DNA of 64,000 nucleotides from Blattamonas nauphoetae (Eukaryota > Preaxostyla > Oxymonadida), in contig JARBJD010000253.1 in assembly GCA_033064195.1 (NCBI GenBank), positions 1 through 64,000 on the forward strand, written 5' to 3'. The notes under the pieces are model-generated. The model saw only the letters and a list, made by a program, of their open reading frames with translations, had not been told where the DNA came from and searched no databases. Of this stretch, positions 22,245-30,981 are shown one piece after another. Each line of letters opens with the position of its first letter. Position 1 is the stretch's first letter. A program made the position numbers and the translations under genes.

Positions 22245-23503
22245 CTATGGACAGGCAAGAGCAAGGAACTTGCTGCCACAATTCTTGTGAGAGAGCATGC
22301 CGGGGAATGCATCTTTATTCCAAAGAACGATATCACCACCTAAGGAAGGAAAAATGGTCATGAAGGTAGGTTACATGGAATGAAAGATCAATGGTCAGAT
22401 GTGAGGAGTGAAGTCAGAATTATGTGGAATGTTCATCGTGTTAGAAATGGAAATCAAAACGGCTTCCAATGACATACATGGACAGACGTCACAATAGTAC
22501 TGTTCTCCACAGCTCGAATGAACTAGAATTCCTGGGACAGCTTCTGCTTGCCACGAAGCAAATTTTCCACAACGACAATATGTGGCGAAGAATCGCGAGC
22601 CGCATTTGCAATGAAGGATCCGTCCAGAAACATCCCAATGGCCTGTATGCATGAGAAATGTTTGTTGAGAGAATCGAGTCGAACAATGAGAGGATGAATG
22701 TGGATCAGAAACCTATCTCCTTACAAGTTGGGCAGACCATCGCCGTGAATTGTGTTCGACATTTATCGTGGACAAATACACCCGGGAAGAGATTCTTCGG
22801 GAGAGGATGAGGAATTTGAAATCAAACCTCATCGCAAACAAACACGTCTCCACAGGTATGGCAAATATCACCATAGAACTACGAAAAAGATCGAATCAGA
22901 TAAAGGAAAGAACAGACAGCATGACCACAGACACAACGTAGAGCACCTTTTCTGGCCCAGCTTCCGATTTTCTTGCATGCAGGACATGGGCAAGCGAAAA
23001 ATTTCCTTAATATCAAAAAAGTGGAATGGGAGGAGAAATGATTTGTATTGCGAGAAAATTCGGGAGAAATCGAAGGAGGGATTTGGTGGAGATCATACTG
23101 ACCGCACGAATGCTACGAGGAAGAATAGAATTCAAAATGGGGAGGAGAGATTAAAACTAGTGAATAAAGAATGATGAATACCTCAAGATTTCCAAGGCTC
23201 AGATAGTTTCCTGAGAAAGAGTTGAATTTATGTCAATAAGTTGAATGTGTAACAAGTCAAACCTGATTGTCCACAGTAGAAGCATTGGACACTAATTCCG
23301 ACTTTTGTGCTTGAAGAGGACCGGTTGGCCTCAGGAGACTTCTGTGGAGACATGTGAGGATGGCTTCCTTCATGTGCACGTTTTTGGGGTGAATCTGGAT
23401 TCTTCGATTTTGCAATGATGGTACTGAGTCTGGAAAACTGCTGATAGCAGGATTGACACAAATTATCAGTTGCAGGGGCGCCGCAATTCTCACAACGATT
23501 CAT
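22245..23503 (-). CDS. Cys-rich multi-zinc-ribbon protein, unknown function
   Basis: The start ATG at 23503 opens MNRCENCGAPATDNLCQSCY, a treble-clef-like zinc ribbon; further on CFYCGQSG ends exon 1. Several small exons follow, each with repeated Cys pairs: FPGVFVHDKCRTQFTAMVCP, then CRCGKFASWQ with AVPGILVHSSCGEQYYCDVC, then AFPGMLSHKNCGSKFLALAC before TAG at 22245-22247. The common unit [AF]xPG[VIM]L[VS]HxxCGxx[FY]xxxCPxC points to tandem ribbons that arose by duplication. Splice sites between 22.4 and 23.2 kb are not all fixed. I do not recognise a named family. RNA-binding or ubiquitin-related ribbons are possible. Confidence 0.5.
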
Positions 23504-23738
23504 TTTTCGCCCTTAACGTCGTGTAGTTTTTTTAAACATGATGATCATCCTGACAGATAATCTGACTGAAAGGGACAGTAGTCAGAGCGGTGATGTGTTT
23601 TAGACGAGAAAGATGAGAGATTCACAGCGGTGAGGTTCAAAAAAAAGAGGTGAGATGAATGTTAGTGTCATGAAGGGATTAATGGACGAAAAGAGAAACT
23701 TATAAAATTATGTATTGAAATGAACAGCTTTCGCAGTT

Positions 23739-24257
23739 TTATTGTTGTTTTAACCTTCGGAAGAGGAGAATGTGTGGTTCAGGGGGATGTCGATCAAAAT
23801 GTTCTGAAATAGCGAGATATAGCAGAGAACAAGAGAATATAATCAGAGAAAAGACATACCCTGTATCCAATAAATAATATTTCGATTGATGATTGAAGAA
23901 ATTCGAATGAATATGGAGAAAAAATCAAACCCATCTAGAATGAAGGAAATGAAGAAAAATATAGGAAAAACCCTTCTGATTGTCGGATTCCAAGGTCCCT
24001 CCATTCAGATTCCTTCATGAGATGAGTTGTTGGCACTATTAAACAAATGAGACAAGAACGGGAGGGAGTACCTCTGTCAGCCAATTCTTTTGGGAGGATG
24101 ACGTGGCTGTTGCACAAAATAATGAAGAATACGTTGATACCGGCGGAAGAATATGAAGAAAAAGGACTCGGACAGACCGATATTCGTATGTATCATCAGA
24201 AATTCTCTCTGAGTAGAAAATCTCGGCGGTAGGATCACGTTCTTTATTTTGTGCCAT
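23739..24257 (-). CDS. Cyclin-dependent kinase regulatory subunit (CKS/Suc1)
   Basis: CKS docks on cyclin-dependent kinase and binds phosphosites. The rebuilt protein of 82 residues has the family's whole core: [79 protein letters not shown] and [12 protein letters not shown] are diagnostic. Exons: 24257-24178, 24106-24072, 24035-23972, 23934-23931, 23860 and 23803-23739. Together they sum to 249 bases, exactly 83 codons. Exon 4 is only ATGG and exon 5 is a single G, each between AG and GT; without the single G the last exon is out of frame. The stop is TAA at 23739-23741. The N-terminus [12 protein letters not shown] is a little longer than usual. Confidence 0.85.
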
Positions 24258-25202
24258 GAAAGTAGCTGCAAGGAAGGGTAGGACTGTTTAGAAGATAGAA
24301 TAGATGAAGACCTTCTGTAGTCTCGATCGAATTTTGGTGGCCCAGAAGGAGGCTTATTCGGAGACAGTTCTCGAAGCGTCAAAATAGGAGTCAGTCCAAT
24401 TCGTTCATTTTAGGAGAAATGCATTTTTCTATCACACTATCTTCATTTATGTGTGATTTTTCTGCCACCATTCCGGTTTATCCTCATTGTATGCCCTTTA
24501 CAACGAATACGGCCAAAATATAGTTGGTGCGCTTCACTTCATGAAGACGTGCCCGTTCCCTTTGGCAAGAATCATGGTGGGCATGTTTGTCGCCAAAGCA
24601 ATTGAAATGAAATCGTGGGATGATTTTTAATCAATGATACACGATTATAAACAGTTGCTTAAATTCATCTCCCAATTCATTCATTTTCTCCTTATTCATC
24701 TCTTTATTCTTTCATTCTCAATACATTCTCCTTTTTCGTAGTTTAATACCTCTTTCCATGGATGATTTTGCCTATTTCGGTATGATTCGATAGTTTCTCA
24801 CAGGCAATCTCATTACCTGGAGGGCTTGGAGCAAACATCCATTTCCTTGTTTATATTGCCAAGAGTGATCCCATTGGACTCGAATGTTCTTCATTATTTG
24901 TCCAAAGTCATTTGTACAAAGAAGAGCACCCGAGAAATCATCTCTGTTCTAACCTTTTGTTCTCATCCTCTAAATCTCATTTAATCTCCATTTTCTTCTT
25001 CAGACTACTTCCAGTCATATCAGGAAACACATTTCATTCGTTATATTGTTCACAATTTCGAAAAGACCAAATGAGTGAATGAATTCGCGAGCATAATCAG
25101 ATGAAACATATTATGTGAAAAATCTTGGAAATTCCTGAATCGTTAGTGATTACGGTTCTCATGATAAGAGGTTACCGAATTAGCCATTTTGGATCGCCTT
25201 CT
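24258..25202. other. Intergenic, nothing recognised
   Basis: About 945 AT-rich bases between the CKS start and the 3' end of the armadillo-like gene on the same strand. A short frame reading LRELSPNKPPSGPPKFDRDY precedes CKS and might be an untranslated leader or upstream exon. Confidence 0.4.
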
Positions 25203-26240
25203 TTACTGATCGAGCTGAACCGCATTGTTCCCACCAAATAAAGGGATCAATTGAGCAATGCTGACATATTGTCTTCTGTCTGCATGGTACTCATTCATTT
25301 GAAAATGGTTTTCGACGTCATCAACGAGTCCGTCTTCTTTCAGCTGTTTCAATACGGTTCGACTGCGCAGTCGAACAGTTTGACCCGCATGACTCCATTC
25401 TTGCATGCCGAAATACAGTTCGCAGAGGTATTTGAACTTTATATCTGTCGTGGTGAAGTATGACAACCAGAATGTGGCGAGAAATGAGAGAGGCGACGTG
25501 AGCAAACAACTTGTGGCTTGTTCGTTGAGTGGGGCAATTCGAGTAATAATTCCGACGACCAAAGGGAAGAGACATGAATCACCCGAATCTTTCAGTTTGA
25601 ATCTGTTCTGGGACACAAAGTGCCAGAACGGAAGAAGTGGTTTGAAAAGCATTTCAGTGAGTGTGTGATTGATTTCTTCTTGAGATATGTTTGTGGATAA
25701 CATGAAATCGCGGAGGCTGTTTTGCACAGCATAAGAAAGTGAGGAGTACACCATCTGGATGAAGAATGACCATGATTCAATCGACAAAAGTGTCTCTTGT
25801 TCGTAGAAATGAGGTGGAAGGAGGAAATAAAAGCCGCTTTCGACAAATTCAAACGATATATAAGCGCGACTTCCGAGCATGGCAATGGTGACAAGCTCAA
25901 GCGTCGATTGAACAATATCTGTACAACCACATGTCAGGAGTGGAATGAGATGCTCGACAAATCTTTGGCTTGTTCCATCTTGTGAAGGAACTAACTCGTG
26001 GAAGATTTGTGGTGAGTTGAAAAGAGAGCTACAAAATGGTGTGAGACTTTGGAGAAACATGCACGCTCTTTCGGAAGAAGCGTTGTCAAGCGAATTTCCT
26101 TTCATGATGAAGTTCACAAGTGTGATGAACACTGTTGAAGCTTCTTGTTTCGTGCTGATGGTGGTGAAGTCAGTTGTGAGAAAATGAAGTCGATTAGAAG
26201 TATGATAATAAGGGCGAGAATTTTGAGGTCGTCTAGTCAT
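25203..26240 (-). CDS. Armadillo-like repeat family protein
   Basis: 345 codons without an intron, from ATG at 26240 to a stop at 25203. Predicted helices form an alpha-solenoid: STVFITLVNFIMKGNSLDN, RACMFLQSLTPFCSSLF, RFVEHLIPLLTCGCTDIVQS, TLELVTIAMLGSR and MLFKPLLPFWHFVSQNRFKL. The C-terminus TVLKQLKEDGLVDDVENHF resembles that of the protein at 1112-2144, and parts resemble the fragments at 3240-3715 and 28130-30378, so at least four members or remnants lie in the window. No catalytic motif or targeting signal seen. Function unknown; the expansion suggests rapid family turnover. Confidence 0.65.
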   Translation of the reverse strand: MTRRPQNSRPYYHTSNRLHFLTTDFTTISTKQEASTVFITLVNFIMKGNSLDNASSERACMFLQSLTPFCSSLFNSPQIFHELVPSQDGTSQRFVEHLIPLLTCGCTDIVQSTLELVTIAMLGSRAYISFEFVESGFYFLLPPHFYEQETLLSIESWSFFIQMVYSSLSYAVQNSLRDFMLSTNISQEEINHTLTEMLFKPLLPFWHFVSQNRFKLKDSGDSCLFPLVVGIITRIAPLNEQATSCLLTSPLSFLATFWLSYFTTTDIKFKYLCELYFGMQEWSHAGQTVRLRSRTVLKQLKEDGLVDDVENHFQMNEYHADRRQYVSIAQLIPLFGGNNAVQLDQ

Positions 26241-26465
26241 CCAAGAATATGTAATGAACGTTCAGGGCGGATCTAACCAAAAGAAATAATTAGTGTCAGA
26301 GGTCGTTCAGAGCAATCCTGTTCTAGCTTCACAGCGTTTTCTGGAAAAGAGAACACATTTGAGGTGGGTATAATGGAACCAATGCGAAAATGGTCCAATA
26401 TACAGGATGAATGATGTCGTCATGATCATGCCCATTGACAATCAGATCGACCAAAACTTCCACTA

Positions 26466-27592
26466 CAGTCCTTTCCAAAAAGTTGATCAGGTGTTTCAAA
26501 AAGATGGTTGATCGAGTTGATACCCTCGCCCACAATACTGATTTTCCTCTCCTGACCACTTTCCACCCCTGACTCATCTCTCGTTTTAGAATACCTAGAT
26601 GGACAGATAGTGACAAAAAAGATGGTCTGTCTTATTTTTCGCAAAACATGTGCACATTTTGTGGAGATTTTCTGACCACTTTTTTCATTCCAGATTTTGC
26701 TCTCATTATTCATCTTTCTCTCCAGCAGAACAAAATTCTTAATTAACACACACTATTATTCGGTGCCCCGCATTTTCCCCACTGCCACAGTTGTATTCTC
26801 TGACCTGTCGATCACAGTCATTCAGCGTCGACAATTTGATGTGTATGCGAGTTTATGGATTTTTCACGTCATTCATACTCTCAATCTCAGTCTATAGATC
26901 CTGGTACGAAAAACTATCTGGTAGTAGAAGGGACTATCAGCTCAAAATCAATCACGAAACCATCGATCTGATTGTCTCTCTCCACTGGATAGTAATCTGA
27001 CTTTCACGAGTGTTCTTTCTTACTCTTATCATATTAGGCATTTATCTCAACTTGTTCCTGCAAAATGATCAGTTGTTCACAACTTCAAGATCGGAGCTGT
27101 TCACACCATCAGAACACTGCCAATATCTCTCTGTAGACTCGATCACATCTTCTATGCATTTATCCTCTTCTCGAATTCTCTCATCTCGCTTTGTGTCGAT
27201 GTTTCAATCCGTAGTGATGTCACAACATCCATTTCGTCAATCTCAGATGTTATGTCAGAGAATACAACTGTGGCAGTGGGGAAAATGCGGGGCACCGAAT
27301 AATATTGTGTGTTAATTAAGAATTTTGTTCTGCTGGAGAGAAAGATGAATAATGAGAGCAAAATCTGGAATGAAAAAAGTGGTCAGAAAATCTCCACAAA
27401 ATGTGCACATGTTTTGCGAAAAATAAGACAGACCATCTTTTTTGTCACTATCTGTCCATCTAGGTATTCTAAAACGAGAGATGAGTCAGGGGTGGAAAGT
27501 GGTCAGGAGAGGAAAATCAGTATTGTGGGCGAGGGTATCAACTCGATCAACCATCTTTTTGAAACACCTGATCAACTTTTTGGAAAGGACTG
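26466..27592. mobile_element. Tc1/mariner-like non-autonomous hairpin element
   Basis: 1,127 bases, TA on both outer edges (26464-26465 and 27593-27594), ends CAGTCCTTTCCAAAAAG read inward from either side. The arms, 26466-26802 and 27256-27592, are inverted repeats of about 337 bases with a single difference seen. The middle 450 bases are unique and show no transposase. A TA target and CAGT-first ends with a CCAAAAA tract are typical of Tc1-like elements. The near-perfect arms suggest either a young insertion or arm-to-arm conversion. An open frame of about 100 codons in each arm (KNFVLLERKMNNESKIW) is probably chance. Confidence 0.7.
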
Positions 27593-27669
27593 TATAACCC
27601 ATTTACTGAATCTGATGAGATGGGGTCAAGGATACCAACATCGCACATTGTGTGACCGCATTAGCTAGA

Positions 27670-28165
27670 GTCCCGCGAGTCAGGTGATTCGTGGTCCTCA
27701 GTTGAACCAGCTTGAGATCGACGAGTTGGGAACTCGTTGACCTTGGCAGAAGACGTTTGAGTTCAATGAGTTGACTCATTGAACTCAGCCGAAGAAACTT
27801 CGAGTTCCACGAGCAGAGCTCGTGGGACTGGAGTACGCAGGTGTCCTTGATCCTTTTTGGCTGGGAGCACAATACAATGTTGGTTGGCTGTTGGAAATTG
27901 CAAGATTGTCATATTTTGTTGAGGTTCAGAAAGTCAAAGAGTGTCTTGTTTAAGTTCGAGGCTTTCGATTCGAACAAGACTGTTGGAAACAAGACCTGTC
28001 TGCGCATGAAAAGAGAGAGTGTTGACGTGCATGATCAGAATTCACTTCAGTTGGAGCAAATGTCGATCAAATTAGAGATTTACAAATAGAATGACAGCCA
28101 CAGTCGAGGTGACCGAATAAAGCAACCTTGAAGCTTTATTGACAAGCGCATCATCAAGGATGCAC
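27670..28165. repeat. Array of short stem-loops
   Basis: At least six stem-loops in about 500 bases. 27721-27737: ACGAGTT-ggg-AACTCGT. 27758-27787: 14-base stem, TGAGTTCAATGAGT on one side with a two-base loop. 27803-27829: AGTTCCACGAGC-aga with one G-T pair. 27943-27980: GTCTTGTT/AACAAGAC. 28116-28140: AATAAAGC/GCTTTATT. 28148-28163: GCATC/GATGC. An eight-base stem with G-T pairs precedes them at about 27675-27694. Stems differ in sequence, so it is not a simple tandem repeat. Confidence 0.6.
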
Positions 28166-28460
28166 TGTCATTCATACGCGAATGTCTCAACTGGTGTTCA
28201 TCGACCAACCAGTTGACCTTTGTCTCCTCCAAGCTCTTTTCTAGAATCCTTTCAACACCTCACTTGCGAGATCTTTCTGTGATTGCCAAACATAGAATCC
28301 TGGACGAACTCTTGATCATTCTCGAATTTGGCACCTCACTCATCTCCACCGAAAGTGTGGACTCATTCACAGCAGATTCCGACATTGACCCTCAATATTA
28401 CCGAGATCTCATGCTCCGTGAAGTGCTGATCCCAATAGAACCATCTCTGGTCCAGATCAG

Positions 28461-28750
28461 GGCAGATCCAACCACTGTCCTGACCATATTTCGTGTTTTT
28501 TCGATCGATTCTCCAAGATCTAATCTTCATCTTGTTCTTTCTAACCAAGCACCTAAATCGTTCACAGAGATCATAAACGGCCTCTCATTGACTTACAAGG
28601 TGTGATGATCTCCATTCATTCCACCTTTCGTTTTCACTTTTTTACCTGATTTCAATCTCCGTTTGTTCGCTTCATTCACCTTTGCCATTATGATTTTCTT
28701 CAATCACTGTCCATTTTTCCCTCAATTTTCAATTTTCATTCTTAAATTCT
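28461..28750 (+). repeat. Inverted duplication, left copy
   Basis: Covers the end of an armadillo-family exon, its splice donor and most of the intron. Matches 29669-29958 in inverted orientation at about 95% by eye, with equal length (290 bases). Confidence 0.8.
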
Positions 28751-29008
28751 CATTTTTCATTAATTGCCAACAAGTCATCTTTGATGCGGTTCTCTCTCCT
28801 CAATATGACTTCCCTTGCCATCCTCACGCTTTCCCTGATTACCAACATAACATCCCGTTCTATCAAACTCTTCTTTCCGTCTATATCCTCAGATACATTT
28901 CAGCAATCTGGACCACATCTCGACCGATCACATCCATTTGTCATAGTCTCCTTAAAAACTCTTGAGTGCTTTCTAACCATTTTGTGAGGACGCTTGGCGA
29001 TCTTTATA

Positions 29009-29602
29009 GTTGTGTCACCAATATGTCCCATGTCACCAATTAGGCCTTTTTTCTGGAAAAATCAATTTCGGTGAAACTAAGAAAAATCTGAAATTCAAGA
29101 ATTATACTCCCACACAATCCCGAGAAAACCTCAAAATACCCCCTTTTGCCCGACGAAAAAAATCGTTTTGGCAATATCTCAACAACCAGTGAATCGATTT
29201 CGATGAAAATTTTCAGAGAAACGTTTTTTTGGTGAAACGAACATAATGGAAAAAATTGGGAGAAAAAATTCTGGGTATTTGGAAAGATCGGAAAAAACCC
29301 ATAAAATTCTAGACAAAATATTCTTAGGAAAAAAATCCTTGTATTTTTTGTTCATCTTTTGTCGAGATCTATCCGACTATCATGCCTTTTATTTGATTTA
29401 AAACGGATGGCTGGTTCTGGAGAAATGAGGGCAAAAAGTTGAAAAAAATGTGTGCATTCGCAACGTTGAACGTATTTTGAGGTTTTCTCGGGATCGGGTG
29501 GGAGGATAATTCTAACATTTTATTTTTTTCTTAGTTTGACCAAAATAGTCCTTCACAGAAAAAAGGCCGGATTGGTGACACCGGACGGTTTGGTGACACC
29601 AC
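29009..29602. mobile_element. TA-flanked MITE, 594 bases
   Basis: TA on both sides (29007-29008 and 29603-29604). Inward-read ends are GTTGTGTCACC and GTGGTGTCACC, within inverted repeats of about 130 bases that are roughly 75% alike (shared: GGCCTTTTTTCTG, AAACTAAGAAAAA, GATCCCGAGAAAACCTC-like). No coding potential. A TA duplication points to the Tc1/mariner superfamily. The arms are more diverged than those of 26466-27592, so it is probably older and of a different family. Confidence 0.7.
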
Positions 29603-29668
29603 TATTAGATGTAATTTCTGTTTTTTAATCGAAGAAGAGCACTCATTGACAAACTTACTCTAAAAGAG

Positions 29669-29958
29669 AGAATTCAAGAATGAAAATTGAAAAGTGACGA
29701 AGAAATGGACAGTGATTGAAGAAAATCATAATGGCAAAGGTGAATGAAGCGAACAAACGGAGATTGAAATCAGGTAAAAAAGTGAAAACGAAAGGTGGAA
29801 TGAATGGAGATCATCACACCTTGTAAGTCAATGAGAGGCCGTTTATGATCTCTGTGAACGATTTAGGTGCTTGGTTAGAAAGAACAAGATGAAGATTAGA
29901 TCTAGGAGAATCGATCGAAAAAACACGAAATATGGTCAGGACAGTGGTTGGATCTGCC
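29669..29958 (-). repeat. Inverted duplication, right copy
   Basis: Inverted copy of 28461-28750. It directly abuts the resumed C-terminal coding segment (TTGGTCCAGATCACTCG), where the left copy is preceded by the similar CTGGTCCAGATCAGG, so a short shared sequence may have guided the rearrangement. Confidence 0.8.
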
Positions 29959-30378
29959 TTGGTCCAGATCACTCGAAATCCACAACTTTTGTCGTGGAAG
30001 GATGAATGCAGTATATCATTGCGCTTACTATTCTCTTTCATTGAAGCGAGTGCGTTCCACCAACCGACACTGAATTTTCTGTCTTCTTCTTCCGTCCCAA
30101 CAGTCTTCCAGTCACTTCTGTCAAAAGTGGAAGATGAATACGTCCATCGAGATGTAATCTCTTCCATGTTCAGCATTATCTCCTACAGAGGACTTTATAG
30201 ACCTGAAACTGTGCGTCTCTGGAGAGTATTGGTAAGGGTACTGGAACAGGAAGCGCTTGGAGATGGACTCGAGCAGATACAACTTCACAATACAATATCT
30301 TATTTTGGACAGTCTGTGAGGAAAAACTCGTGTAGAGTCATGATCGAGATGGGAATGAACTATCCTGAGCCAGAATAG

Positions 30379-30730
30379 ATGACATGTGACACGAAAAGAA
30401 CTCTGTCGTCCACATCGAACATCACCCGATATTCAAATGATCTTGTATCCTGACCCTTCAATTCTTCACACTCGCTCTGTGTTGACATACACGTGTGCTC
30501 CATTCTCCTTCTTTTCTCTTTTTGTTTCAGACTGTCCAGTTCTTGCTGGAGCCAATGCCTCAGTTCATGCTGTATTCTTCAGTCGTTCTCCCACGTAGGC
30601 ATCACAGCGTTTGTGGAAGTCAAACGTTTCAGTTTTGAAGTTTGGACAGAAATGCTTCTGAACTGGACAATTGAACCAAACCATCTCAGTGTTCTTACAG
30701 AATACACCAATTTTTCACCCACTGGAAGTC
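30379..30730. other. Intergenic before tRNA gene
   Basis: About 350 bases. It has one acceptor-like tract (tttttgtttcag near 30530) but no supported exon. Confidence 0.4.
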
Positions 30731-30815
30731 GCCCTCTTAGCGCAGCCGGTAGCGCGTATGTCTCATAATCATTGGAGCCAGCATAAGGTCGTGAGTTCGA
30801 GCCTCACAGAGGGCA
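30731..30815 (+). tRNA. Elongator tRNA-Met (CAU) with 12-base intron
   Basis: The acceptor stem GCCCTCT pairs with AGAGGGC, with A as discriminator. D-arm TAGCGCAGCCGGTAGCGC, anticodon loop CTCATAA, and T-arm GTGAGTTCGAGCCTCAC. The anticodon stem TATGT pairs with GCATA only if 12 bases (atcattggagcc) are removed after position 37, the standard place for tRNA introns. The mature RNA would be 73 bases. The A and B boxes match the usual RNA polymerase III sites. The intron is unusually short. The body fits elongator rather than initiator tRNA-Met because the acceptor stem starts G-C. Confidence 0.92.
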
Positions 30816-30832
30816 TCTTTTTTCTTTTTTTT
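30816..30832 (+). terminator. RNA polymerase III T-tract
   Basis: Two T-runs (TCTTTTTTTC then TTTTTT) directly after the tRNA 3' end, as RNA polymerase III uses to stop. Confidence 0.75.
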
Positions 30833-30981
30833 GCTATTTTATTCGACTCGAACTCGGTGTAGGAGCAATGATTAACATTCGTGTTGAAGAATGATTTATG
30901 TTTATTTGAACTCCCACAAATTGGAAATGGAAACTCGATCGATCCTTACTTTTTTTCATTTCCGAAAGCCATCCGGTCAAC

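Larger units (their letters stand above)
28130..30378 (+). pseudogene. Armadillo-like family gene, interrupted and rearranged
   Basis: The 5' part (to about 28605) reads RECLNWC, FVSSKLFSRILSTPHLRDLS, HRILDELLIILEFGTSLIST and VLIPIEPSLVQIRADP, and a donor gtgtga follows LTYK. A second exon (about 28768-28985) continues SLAILTLSLITNITSRSI. A TA-flanked MITE then lies at 29009-29602, followed by an inverted copy of the gene's own exon-intron piece (29669-29958). After that the C-terminal coding part resumes (ALVQITRNPQLLSWKDECS ... VRLWRVLVRVLEQEALGDGL ... MGMNYPEPE, stop at 30376-30378). As arranged it is unlikely to make the full protein; two shorter proteins are possible. Same family as 25203-26240. 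Confidence 0.5.

Noticed and set aside
27603-27872. Leucine-rich repeat coding frame over the stem-loop array
   Set aside because: The frame is short, and the Leu pattern comes from the palindromes themselves.
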